From: CAZLQG01 sp964561655
GTDB lineage: Bacteria; Patescibacteriota; Doudnabacteria; UBA920
DNA length: 16,066 nt
NCBI GenBank assembly: GCA_964561655.1
Contig: CAZLQG010000023.1
Coordinates: forward strand, 1-16,066
Direction of reading: 5' to 3'
In this document: positions 8,277 to 14,748 of the stretch, piece after piece
How positions within the stretch are numbered: the first letter of the stretch is position 1
Layout: every line of letters starts with the position of its first letter
Position numbers and translations under genes: made by a program
The notes under the pieces: generated by a model
Told to the model about the DNA's origin: nothing
The model's input: the letters and a program-made list of their open reading frames with translations, nothing else
Database searches by the model: none

Positions 8277-8296
8277 AGAAATTATAAACAATTTCT

Positions 8297-8370
8297 TGGT
8301 CGGGGTACTCGGAATCGAACCGAGACTAAATCCTCCCAAAGGACTCGTGCTACCACTACACTATACCCCG
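8297..8370 (-). tRNA. trnP: tRNA-Pro (anticodon UGG), CCA encoded
   Basis: The minus strand folds as a full cloverleaf. The acceptor CGGGGTA/TACCCCG pairs over 7 bp and starts with the C1-G72 pair typical of bacterial tRNA-Pro. The 3-bp D stem is GTG/CAC with GGTAG in the loop. The anticodon stem AGTCC/GGATT holds the loop TTTGGGA, giving anticodon TGG. The variable loop is 4 nt and the T stem is CTCGG/CCGAG with TTCGATT. The discriminator A (8300) is followed by an encoded CCA (8297-8299). An 8-bp hairpin (AAGAAATT/AATTTCTT, 8276-8297) starts on the last A of the CCA and could aid 3' processing or termination. A promoter lies about 95 nt upstream. Confidence 0.95.
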
Positions 8371-8463
8371 AAATAAAAGTGCAGGACGTAAACTACCGGC
8401 ATATTTACCCCGTACCCAACCGCAAGTTGTGATACCGGGGCGACAACCCGAAATAACGAAGCA

Positions 8464-8492
8464 ATTGTATCATCAAATAAAGAGCAGGGCAA
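8464..8492 (-). promoter_or_regulatory. trnP: sigma70-like promoter upstream of tRNA-Pro
   Basis: The minus strand has TTGCCC (8487-8492), a 17-nt spacer and TGATACAAT, an extended -10 (TACAAT at 8464-8469). This would start transcription near 8457 and give a tRNA precursor leader of about 85 nt. The leader can fold as CCCCG/CGGGG enclosing CAAC-TTGCG-GTTG (8408-8440). The -35 hexamer overlaps the hairpin that ends the transaldolase transcript. Confidence 0.5.
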
Positions 8493-8500
8493 TGCTGCCC
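8487..8500 (-). terminator. Possible terminator hairpin after transaldolase
   Basis: The stem GGGCA/TGCCC around a 4-nt loop lies 17 nt past the transaldolase stop. On the minus strand it is followed by the T-rich tail TGCTCTTTATTT. The stem is short and the tail imperfect, so this is a weak call. Confidence 0.35.
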
Positions 8501-8517
8501 CACTTATCAGAGATATT

Positions 8518-9366
8518 TTACTTAATCAAATTATTCCAATCCTGCGCAAAGCGCTCTATCCCTTTATCTGTTAATTCATGACTGATGTTGTATTCCTGCC
8601 AAGAACGGTCAAGATCAATTTTCTCATATTCAATGGCTTTCAATCCTGAATTCTGTATTCTGAATTCTGCATTTGAATTTGGCGTTCCAGCTTCTTTCCA
8701 TTCTTTGATAATTTTTAGAGGAGAAGTAATAATGGCGCTTCCAAATTCCAAAGCCTTCAAAAAATGTTCTAAACTCCTCACGCTTGCGGTTAAAACCTCT
8801 ACATGATTATCGGATGACTTATACATTTCTATGACATTCTTTATTAAATCCATCCCATTTTCTCCTCTGTCATCCAGCCTGCCCACAAACGGTGAGACAA
8901 ATACGTCTCCTTTTTTAGCACCTTTTGTTGCCACGTAAACCGCCGCTGCCTGCTGCTGCGAAAAAACTAAGGTCATATTCACCCTAATTCCTTCGGCGAT
9001 AGATTTTTCTGCGGCTTCCAGACCGGCAGAAGTTATCGGGTACTTAATATGAGCATTTGGAATCCACTTAAAAAACTCTTTCCCCTGTTTAAACATTTCC
9101 TCGGCTGATGTGTTATGATCGGCATAAACTTCTATAGATACCGACCCTTTTGGAATCAAAGATGACACCTCTTCCACGACTTTACGGTAAAAATTTAATA
9201 ACTCATCTTTGGAAAATTTTTTTCCTGCCGTTTCCGGATTTTTTGCAATAAGTGACGGATTAGTTGTCTGGCCGTCCAAAAAGCCAAGCACAGACAAAGC
9301 TTCCCGCGTTTCCGCGGGGTCGCCACTGTCAAGAAAAATCTTGGTTCTTAAATTCTCTGGCCTCAC
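8518..9366 (-). CDS. tal: Transaldolase
   Basis: 282 residues from a GTG start; no ATG lies near the N-terminus, and FLDSGDP at 11-17 fits the normal beginning of the enzyme. Transaldolase moves a dihydroxyacetone unit between sedoheptulose 7-phosphate and glyceraldehyde 3-phosphate, giving erythrose 4-phosphate and fructose 6-phosphate. Visible motifs are GQTTNPSL (32-39), HIKYP with the presumed Schiff-base Lys108, NMTLVFSQQQA (130-140) and SPFVGRLDD (158-166). Residues about 229-242 (PNSNAEFRIQNSG) are encoded by a 7-nt repeat array and look like a small in-frame insertion before the C-terminal helices. It lies 27 nt after the LOG-family gene and closes the sugar-phosphate cluster. No clear SD is seen. 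Confidence 0.92.
   Translation of the reverse strand: MRPENLRTKIFLDSGDPAETREALSVLGFLDGQTTNPSLIAKNPETAGKKFSKDELLNFYRKVVEEVSSLIPKGSVSIEVYADHNTSAEEMFKQGKEFFKWIPNAHIKYPITSAGLEAAEKSIAEGIRVNMTLVFSQQQAAAVYVATKGAKKGDVFVSPFVGRLDDRGENGMDLIKNVIEMYKSSDNHVEVLTASVRSLEHFLKALEFGSAIITSPLKIIKEWKEAGTPNSNAEFRIQNSGLKAIEYEKIDLDRSWQEYNISHELTDKGIERFAQDWNNLIK
8646..8673. repeat. Heptamer array inside the transaldolase gene
   Basis: Four contiguous 7-nt units on the plus strand: CTGAATT, CTGTATT, CTGAATT and CTGCATT, followed by a degraded TGAATTT. They are in frame and encode the Asn/Glu/Phe/Gln-rich insertion. The unit has the same NNNAATT form as the arrays around the four-helix-bundle gene at 11224. Confidence 0.85.
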
Positions 9367-9393
9367 TTTTAGCTTATTTCTTAATTTTTGCTT

Positions 9394-10164
9394 CTAATTA
9401 AAGAGGTTTTTCTGTTTGGAAAGTTCTTTTATCAGCCTGTAGGCTTCTTCGGCGTTGTCCACCAAATGGTAAATATCCATATCCGCTTTGTCTATGGCTC
9501 TGTTCTTTTCGTACATGGTAGTTTTTATCCAATTTAAAAGCGGTGTCCAGAATTCCTTGTTGACTAAAATTACCGGCACCGGGCGGACTTTATTAGTCTG
9601 AATTAGGGTAATCATTTCAAAAAACTCATCCAACGTGACAAATCCTCCCGGAAAGAAAACGTACAAAGAAGCGCCCGTTTCCAGCATAACTTTTCTGGTA
9701 AAGAAAAAAGTAAAGCTTTCCGACTCGTTTACGTACTGGTTGGCGCGCTGCTCCGTGGCAAGGCGGATGTTAAGCCCAGCGCTTCTGCCACCGGCTTCAA
9801 ACGCGCCTTTGTTCGCCGCTTCCATAATCCCCGGACCGCCGCCGGTAATTACCGCAAAACCCGCCTTTGCGAGTTTAAAAGCCAAATCCGTGGCTTCTTT
9901 ATAGATTTGCTGATCCAGCCCCACGCGCGCGCTTCCCATAATGCTTACCGACTTTTTAAAGCGCTTTAAAAAGTCAAAACCCTGCGTGAACTCGCCCATA
10001 ATTTTCATTATGGTCCAGCTGGAAACCTCGCGCGTCTGGCCTTTTTTAAAAATCTGCTCCAGCTGCGAAACATGCACGCAAATTTCCCTGCCGTGCGAGG
10101 TAAAGCAAATTACGTCCTCTTCGCTATGCTGATGTTCTCCTTGGTTTGGTTTCCTAGAAATCAT
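9394..10164 (-). CDS. LOG / TIGR00730 family protein (probable nucleotide phosphoribohydrolase)
   Basis: 256 residues with a Rossmann-like fold of the lysine-decarboxylase-like/LOG family. Members hydrolyse nucleoside 5'-monophosphates (cytokinin nucleotides in plants, AMP or other NMPs in bacteria) to base plus ribose 5-phosphate; despite old names they are not lysine decarboxylases. Motifs: SIMGSARVG (74-82), GGGPGIMEAANKG (108-120), catalytic-type Arg157 in FTRK, and PGGFVTLDE (172-180) with Glu180. The usual signature is PGGxGTxxE; here the second conserved Gly is Val176. The first 70 residues are an extra N-terminal region. The ATG is 2 nt after the aldolase stop, with GGAAG inside the aldolase end as RBS, so the two are translationally linked. 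The position among pentose-phosphate enzymes supports a role in ribose recovery. Confidence 0.85.
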   Translation of the reverse strand: MISRKPNQGEHQHSEEDVICFTSHGREICVHVSQLEQIFKKGQTREVSSWTIMKIMGEFTQGFDFLKRFKKSVSIMGSARVGLDQQIYKEATDLAFKLAKAGFAVITGGGPGIMEAANKGAFEAGGRSAGLNIRLATEQRANQYVNESESFTFFFTRKVMLETGASLYVFFPGGFVTLDEFFEMITLIQTNKVRPVPVILVNKEFWTPLLNWIKTTMYEKNRAIDKADMDIYHLVDNAEEAYRLIKELSKQKNLFN

Positions 10165-10166
10165 CT

Positions 10167-11186
10167 TTATTCTTCCTTTAATTGATTATACTCTCCGAGC
10201 GTAGCCAAACTGTTCATTTTTGCCCGATGGATAAATTTTACCTGCGCGGCTTTCACGTTTTCGCTTTTGCCATTCCACGTCTTAAGCGCGCTATTCTGCA
10301 AAGCCCTACCGTAAGAAAAACTCAGCCGCCAAGGCAAGTTTCCCATTTTTTGCATCGCATTTAAATTCTCCGTGGCCTCAATTTCGCTTTGCCCGCCGGA
10401 AAGAAAAGCCTCGCCGGGAAGCTGTCCGGGTAAAACTTTTCTAAACACTCTTAATGTGGCTTCCGCAATTTGCTCAGGAGCAGCTGTCTGGCCCGACTCT
10501 TTTGCCGGAATGACCATATTGGTCTTTAAAACCGTGCCTTCAATTGCCACGCCGGCTTTTTCCAGTTCATCAAACAAAAACTTTAAGGTTTTTTCCGAAA
10601 CCTCTTCGCATTTCTGCATATTGTGTTTGCCGTCCATTAAAACTTCCGGTTCAACCATGGGCACAAGCCCGGCATCTTGGCAATTCTTGGCATACTGGGC
10701 CAAGTCTTTCGCGTTCTGGCGGATATTTTCGTCCGTCGGCAGATTATTATTCTCGTCAATAGTTATAACCGCCCGCCACTTGGCAAACTTTGCTCCAAGT
10801 TGTACATACTCTTTAAGCCTGTCTGGTAAACCTTCCAAACCCTTGGTAAGTTTTTCATCTGGAGATGATGGGTCAACCATTGTTCCCTGGTCAACTTTTA
10901 TTCCGGGCAATACCCCACTGCCCTGCAAAACCGATACGAAAGTCTTGTCATTAAATGTTGATTGGCGAAGAGTCTCATCAAACATAATCACTCCGGAAAT
11001 ATACTTGCCAATATTCGGCGTGGTGAAAAGCATTTCCCTATACGCCCTGCGATTTTCCTCGGTTGATTCTATATTAATTTTTTTAAACCGTTTTTCAATT
11101 GTTGGAAAACTCTCATCCGCGGCCAGAATCCCCTTCCCCGGCACGACCATAGCTTTAGCGGTTTTCTTAAGTTCGCTTATATTCAT
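10167..11186 (-). CDS. fba: Class I fructose-bisphosphate aldolase
   Basis: 339 residues from ATG 11184-11186; an upstream in-frame TTG (11193-11195) lies in the repeat flank and is less likely. The enzyme interconverts fructose 1,6-bisphosphate with dihydroxyacetone phosphate and glyceraldehyde 3-phosphate via a Schiff base. The sequence follows the eukaryote-like class I family throughout: LAADES (21-26), KWRAVI (136-141), EPEVL (179-183), VLKTNMV with Schiff-base Lys221, and FLSGGQSE. The common LKPNMV is LKTNMV here. Length is slightly shorter than animal aldolase (about 363), with no Tyr-ended C-terminal tail. In this cluster it pairs with the bisphosphatase to make fructose 6-phosphate for transketolase and transaldolase. 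It has no obvious SD, because its upstream region is the heptamer array. Confidence 0.93.
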   Translation of the reverse strand: MNISELKKTAKAMVVPGKGILAADESFPTIEKRFKKINIESTEENRRAYREMLFTTPNIGKYISGVIMFDETLRQSTFNDKTFVSVLQGSGVLPGIKVDQGTMVDPSSPDEKLTKGLEGLPDRLKEYVQLGAKFAKWRAVITIDENNNLPTDENIRQNAKDLAQYAKNCQDAGLVPMVEPEVLMDGKHNMQKCEEVSEKTLKFLFDELEKAGVAIEGTVLKTNMVIPAKESGQTAAPEQIAEATLRVFRKVLPGQLPGEAFLSGGQSEIEATENLNAMQKMGNLPWRLSFSYGRALQNSALKTWNGKSENVKAAQVKFIHRAKMNSLATLGEYNQLKEE

Positions 11187-11190
11187 AATT

Positions 11191-11223
11191 TTCAATTTCT
11201 AATTCTTAATTCTTAAACAATTT
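11191..11223. repeat. Left heptamer array of the second four-helix-bundle cassette
   Basis: Plus-strand units TTCAATT, TCTAATT, CTTAATT and CTTAAAC (11191-11218) run on into AATTT next to the TAA stop of the gene. The reverse complement matches the right array with one heptamer fewer. Confidence 0.8.
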
Positions 11224-11568
11224 TTAATGTCTCAATGAAGTAGAAATTTTATTAAATATTAAGATTAATTCATGGGCTTCTTTCCAGAACTTCCTCAATG
11301 ATTCTTTGTTTTCCGGATTTGCTTCCGCAAGTAATTCTAGCCAATACTTGGTTTCCTGTATTTCCTTCCTGCAAATAAAAATTTTATTACTAAAATCTTT
11401 TTTAGAACTGGCTGCATTAGCCTCACAATAATTCGCACCAACGCTAGTAGCTGATCTAATCAATTGAGAAATTATAGACTGATTGATATATGTAGGTTTT
11501 ATGGTTTTAACAAATCTGATCAGTTCTTTCGCAAACTTTCTAGTCCTCTCTTCTAAATCATATTTCAT
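11224..11568 (-). CDS. Four-helix-bundle protein, S23 / 23S rRNA intervening-sequence family
   Basis: 114 residues from ATG 11566-11568. It is predicted all-helical with the family pattern: RKFAKELIRFVK in helix 1, SQLIRSATSVGANYCEA in helix 2, SSKKDFSNK, then ETKYWLELL in helix 3 and a final helix ending in KISTSLRH. The length matches the usual 110-125 residues. Family knowledge gives a small oligomeric helical bundle often encoded by rRNA intervening sequences; no enzymatic role is known. It interrupts an otherwise tight metabolic gene cluster and has no functional link to it. It shares the SxKDF and WLELL cores with the protein at 927-1295 but differs elsewhere, so the two are not a recent duplicate. 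No SD is visible. Confidence 0.88.
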   Translation of the reverse strand: MKYDLEERTRKFAKELIRFVKTIKPTYINQSIISQLIRSATSVGANYCEANAASSKKDFSNKIFICRKEIQETKYWLELLAEANPENKESLRKFWKEAHELILIFNKISTSLRH

Positions 11569-11580
11569 AATTAATTCATT

Positions 11581-11619
11581 AGAAATTGTTTAGAAATTAA
11601 AAATTGAGAATTAGAAATT
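11581..11619. repeat. Right heptamer array of the second four-helix-bundle cassette
   Basis: AGAAATT (11581-11587), GTTT, then four contiguous heptamers: AGAAATT, AAAAATT, GAGAATT and AGAAATT (11592-11619). All follow NNNAATT. The last base overlaps the glpX stop codon. Confidence 0.85.
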
Positions 11620-12557
11620 TATCTGGAATGGTGGTGTGTTGTAATATAACGTATTGTTCCCGACTGACCACGGATAACCACCGAGTGCGTAATAATCTTA
11701 TTTCCTTCTATTCTTACTCCCTGAAGCAGAGGGCCGTCTATTACGCCGGTAGCGGTAAAGGTTAAAATTTTGCCTTTTGCCAAATCGTCCACCGAATAAA
11801 TTTTCTTAGTGCCAAGTCCAGCTTTTTTAATAAGCGCCGCGTGATGGCCATCTTTAGGCTTAAATCTACAGAACAATTGCCCGCCCAAAGTTTTTATGGC
11901 TGTTGCGGCCAAAACTGCTTCTGCGCTAGCGCCAATTCCCATAAGTAAATCAATGCCGGAATCCGGAATGCAAGGCGCGATGCCACCGGCCACGTCGCCG
12001 TCAGTGATCAGGCGGACGCGCGCGCCGACTTTGCGCACTTGATTGATGATACTCTGGTGGCGCTCCCTGTCCAAAATGCAAACTGTAATATCCCCTACTT
12101 TTTTGCCCAAGACTTTTGCGGTTTTTTGGATGTTGGTTTTAACTGATGCGTCAAGTTTAATAACTTTTGCCGCCTTAGGCCCGGCCGCAATTTTTTCCAT
12201 ATAAGTGTCCGGCGCGCTGAACAACGAGCCCCTTGGCCCCGAAGAAATTACTGAAATGGCGTTATACCTACCATAGGCCACGCTGTCTGTACATTCCAAA
12301 GGATCAACCGCCAAATCCATGACCGGTCGCTTTCCACGTCCCACTTTTTCTCCCATATAAAGCTCCGGGGCTTCGTCTTTTTGGCCCTCGCCGATGACGA
12401 TGCGCCCGGCAAAATCTATTTGGTTAAACCTGTCGCGCATTTCATCCACGGCCGCGCCGTCCGCCTTTTTTTTGTCCCCGCGCCCAATCCACTTAGCGGC
12501 CGCAATCGCCGCCGCCTCGGTCACACGCACAAATTCTAAAGCAAGATTACGATCCAT
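11619..12557 (-). CDS. glpX: Class II fructose-1,6-bisphosphatase (GlpX type)
   Basis: 312 residues, near the usual 320-335. It hydrolyses fructose 1,6-bisphosphate to fructose 6-phosphate with divalent metal. Motifs in order: ADGAAVDEMR (32-41), IVIGEGQKDEAPELYMGE (53-70), VDPLECTDSVA (84-94), APDTYMEK (115-122), DGDVAGGIAPCIPDSGID (186-203) and GIGASAEAV (207-215) with Glu213 at the position of the E. coli metal-binding glutamate. Two normally conserved glycines differ: DPxEGT is DPLECT (Cys89), and GGxPEG is ASAEA. All acidic metal ligands remain, so activity is likely. The ATG is 7 nt after the transketolase stop with no SD; an extended -10 overlaps the transketolase end. The C-terminus (THHHSR) stops just at the heptamer array. 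Confidence 0.92.
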   Translation of the reverse strand: MDRNLALEFVRVTEAAAIAAAKWIGRGDKKKADGAAVDEMRDRFNQIDFAGRIVIGEGQKDEAPELYMGEKVGRGKRPVMDLAVDPLECTDSVAYGRYNAISVISSGPRGSLFSAPDTYMEKIAAGPKAAKVIKLDASVKTNIQKTAKVLGKKVGDITVCILDRERHQSIINQVRKVGARVRLITDGDVAGGIAPCIPDSGIDLLMGIGASAEAVLAATAIKTLGGQLFCRFKPKDGHHAALIKKAGLGTKKIYSVDDLAKGKILTFTATGVIDGPLLQGVRIEGNKIITHSVVIRGQSGTIRYITTHHHSR

Positions 12558-12563
12558 AAATTT

Positions 12564-12572
12564 ATTATATCA
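12564..12572 (-). promoter_or_regulatory. glpX: Extended -10, possible internal leaderless promoter for glpX
   Basis: The minus strand reads TGATATAAT, then six nt, then the glpX ATG. This is the same TGnTATAAT-N6-ATG layout as at 3558. It overlaps the last transketolase codons. No -35 match is seen. Confidence 0.4.
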
Positions 12573-14409
12573 ATTCTCTTACCTTTTTAATAATCGCCTT
12601 AATGTCTATTTCTTCATATCCTAATAATTCTGCCGGCTTCCCGCTCTTTGGCATCTTTTTTACCGCTAAACTTTTGAGCATATGATGCACGCTGTACGTA
12701 CATAAGGCGCCTGCAACCGCTTCACCTATCCCGCCTTCCGCAAAGTGGTCTTCAACCGTAATAATGATTTTAGTCTCTTTGGCAGCTTTCTGCAGAGTAT
12801 CAATGTCCAGCGGTTTAATAGAATATAAATCTATTACACGAATGTTAATTCGTTCTTTCTGTAATTCTTCATATGCTTTTAGAGCTTCATGCAAAGTAAT
12901 CCCCGCGCCGATTACGGTTACCTGATCGCTTGATGATGATTTAATGGTTTTACTCCCCCCAATTTTAAATTCCTCTTTCTCACTATATAGAATCGGTGTT
13001 GCCGCTCTTGTAGTCCGAATAAATACATTGCCCTTGTGTTTTACCGCCTCTGCCACGAGTTTCTCTGTTGAAACTGCATCGCTCGGATACAAAACCACTC
13101 CGCCTAAATTTGTCCTGAACATCGCAATATCTTCCAAAGCCATCTGGCTTGAGCCATCCTCGCCAATGGATACCCCGGCGTGCGAGCCTACAAACTTAAT
13201 ATTGGAACCGGCGTACTGGCTCATCCTAATTTGGTCAAAGGCCCTGGTAAAAAACGCGGCAAAAGTGGAGACAAACGGAATTTTGCCTCTGCGCGAAAAG
13301 CCCAAAGCCATGCCAACCATGTTCTGCTCGGCAATAAAGCATTCCACAAATTTTTCCGGGTGCGTTCTTTTTATGCTTTCCGAATAAGTGGAATTACTGG
13401 TCTCCGCGTCCAGAACAACGATATTTGAATTTACATCCACAAAATTAGCAAGTGCGTTGCCGTAAGCTTTCCTAGTCGCCATTTTGTCATCTTTTTTATA
13501 ATTTGTAATTTGAATTTTGCTTGGTTCTTGGTTCTTGGTTCTTGGTTCTTCCGTTTTCTCTGACATCGCTAATGTTCCCACAAGTGTTTTATCAACCTTC
13601 CCTAATTCTTCAAATGCACGATCCAACTCTTCCCGCGAAAGCGGTTTGCCGTGCCAACCGTCTTTGTCTTCAATAAATGATACGCCTTTACCCTTCAAGG
13701 TTTTTGCGATAACGATTGCCGGCTTGTTTTTGACTTGCAAAACTTTAGTATATGCCGCTTTAATTTGATTGATGTCGTGCCCATCAATCATCACCGCCTC
13801 CCAACCAAACATCTCTGCCCTTTTACGATATGCATCTAAATCATGTCCATACAAAGTTTCCCCCCTTTGCCCCAAACGATTAACATCTAAAATTCCAATT
13901 AAATTGTTTAATTTATAATATGCGGCAATTTCCATGGCCTCCCACACGCTGCCTTCCGCCATTTCGCTGTCGCCTAATAACACAAAAGTTCGGTAATCTA
14001 AATTATCCATTTTTGCATTCAAAGCCATACCAACCCCAACGGACAAACCTTGCCCCAAAGAACCGGTCGGCACTTCCGTATATTGAAATTCCATGGTCGG
14101 GTGGCCCTCCAGCTTACTGCCGAATTTGCGCAAAGATAGCATTTCTTTTTCGCTGACTTTGCCCGCAACGGCATACAAAGCATAAAGCAAAGGCGCGGCG
14201 TGGCCTTTGCTAAAAATAAGGCGGTCGTTATTGAAAAATTCAGGGTTATTAAGGTCAAACCGGTAAAATCCCCCAAACATCAAAACCGCCATTAAGTCCG
14301 CGGCGGACAAAGCCGAAGTCGGGTGCCCGCTTCCAGCTTCCGTAGTGGAAACCAAAGAATAATAGCGTAAAAGTTTTGCAATTTCAGGAAGTTTGTCTGT
14401 ATTTATCAT
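12565..14409 (-). CDS. tkt: Transketolase, both halves in one chain
   Basis: 614 residues, shorter than E. coli TktA (663) because of compact linkers. It transfers two-carbon ketol units between pentose and hexose phosphates using thiamine diphosphate and Mg. Motifs: GSGHPTSALSAADLM with His29 (27-40), FSKGHAAPLLYA with His70, EGHPT with His103, the ThDP/metal motif from GDSEMAEG (146) to LDVN (174-177), GWHGK with His254, and FIAEQNMVGMALGF (358-371) with the catalytic-type Glu361. The C-terminal transketolase domain follows (about 480-610). Residues 284-309, between the N-terminal and middle domains, are encoded partly by a 7-nt repeat array and read as unrelated polar linker. The ATG overlaps the stop of the 111-aa gene (ATGA), with AAAGGA 12 nt upstream, so translation is probably coupled. 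Confidence 0.95.
   Translation of the reverse strand: MINTDKLPEIAKLLRYYSLVSTTEAGSGHPTSALSAADLMAVLMFGGFYRFDLNNPEFFNNDRLIFSKGHAAPLLYALYAVAGKVSEKEMLSLRKFGSKLEGHPTMEFQYTEVPTGSLGQGLSVGVGMALNAKMDNLDYRTFVLLGDSEMAEGSVWEAMEIAAYYKLNNLIGILDVNRLGQRGETLYGHDLDAYRKRAEMFGWEAVMIDGHDINQIKAAYTKVLQVKNKPAIVIAKTLKGKGVSFIEDKDGWHGKPLSREELDRAFEELGKVDKTLVGTLAMSEKTEEPRTKNQEPSKIQITNYKKDDKMATRKAYGNALANFVDVNSNIVVLDAETSNSTYSESIKRTHPEKFVECFIAEQNMVGMALGFSRRGKIPFVSTFAAFFTRAFDQIRMSQYAGSNIKFVGSHAGVSIGEDGSSQMALEDIAMFRTNLGGVVLYPSDAVSTEKLVAEAVKHKGNVFIRTTRAATPILYSEKEEFKIGGSKTIKSSSSDQVTVIGAGITLHEALKAYEELQKERINIRVIDLYSIKPLDIDTLQKAAKETKIIITVEDHFAEGGIGEAVAGALCTYSVHHMLKSLAVKKMPKSGKPAELLGYEEIDIKAIIKKVRELI
13501..13550. repeat. Heptamer array inside the transketolase gene
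   Basis: CTTGGTT repeated four times plus CTT at 13520-13550 (period exactly 7), preceded by a degenerate AT-rich run ATTTGTA-ATTTGAA-TTTTG (13501-13519). It encodes the linker EEPRTKNQEPSKIQITN between the first two transketolase domains and is in frame. Confidence 0.9.
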
Positions 14410-14741
14410 TGGATCTTTTTTCCTTTCAAATGTTCTTCGGCTAGCTTATCCCTATATTCTCTTAAAACCTTCAGTGCTTCTTCTAATCTTGTAACATGTT
14501 GCTTTATTGACCCTAAAGGTACCCTGATTTGCTCTATCAATTTAGCTTGACCTTCTGACCGACCAGCAGAATCCACCAGCCGCAAATCCTTTGTTACATT
14601 GCCTTCAAAACCGTCCAGTGTCTTCTTAAGCTGGTCTAAACTAACCTGAAACCTATTAATAAGCCCTTCCACGAACTCCAAGCCAGGTTTGGCTTCGATA
14701 ATTTTTTTTACTTGATAAAGAGGGTCTGTTTCTTTTTCCAT
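14406..14741 (-). CDS. Hypothetical 111-aa helical protein coupled to transketolase
   Basis: 111 residues from ATG 14739-14741, ending in a TGA that overlaps the transketolase ATG by 4 nt. The family is not recognised. The sequence is highly charged and predicted almost wholly alpha-helical, with likely coiled-coil stretches at about 5-50 and 65-105 (for example INRFQVSLDQLKKTLDGF and HVTRLEEALKVLREYRDKL). It has no Cys, signal peptide or membrane segment, so a cytoplasmic protein is expected. The position at the head of the sugar-phosphate cluster and the stop-start overlap suggest co-translation with transketolase, perhaps as a partner or regulator, but nothing in the sequence proves this. 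It is transcribed just after the metK terminator. Confidence 0.75.
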   Translation of the reverse strand: MEKETDPLYQVKKIIEAKPGLEFVEGLINRFQVSLDQLKKTLDGFEGNVTKDLRLVDSAGRSEGQAKLIEQIRVPLGSIKQHVTRLEEALKVLREYRDKLAEEHLKGKKIQ

Positions 14742-14748
14742 AATTTTT

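Larger units (their letters stand above)
11187..11619 (-). mobile_element. Second putative IVS-like element: four-helix-bundle gene in inverted heptamer arrays
   Basis: The whole intergenic space between glpX and the aldolase is a cassette of about 430 bp. One ORF is flanked by inverted AT-rich arrays. The inner shared core is AAATTGTTT; outward of this lie three heptamers on the left and four on the right. The right array overlaps the glpX stop codon by one base and the left end abuts the aldolase ATG. The design matches the cassette at 889-1338 but with a different repeat sequence. Mobility is inferred. Confidence 0.5.

Noticed and set aside
8188..8376. 62-aa plus-strand ORF (and an overlapping one at 8244-8432)
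   Set aside because: It runs antisense across the tRNA-Pro gene and has no RBS or recognisable protein features.
10372..11202. 276-aa plus-strand ORF
   Set aside because: It is antisense to the aldolase, whose motifs are unambiguous on the other strand; a shadow frame.
13520..13550. CRISPR array
   Set aside because: Units are 7 nt with no spacers and lie inside a coding frame; there are no cas genes.
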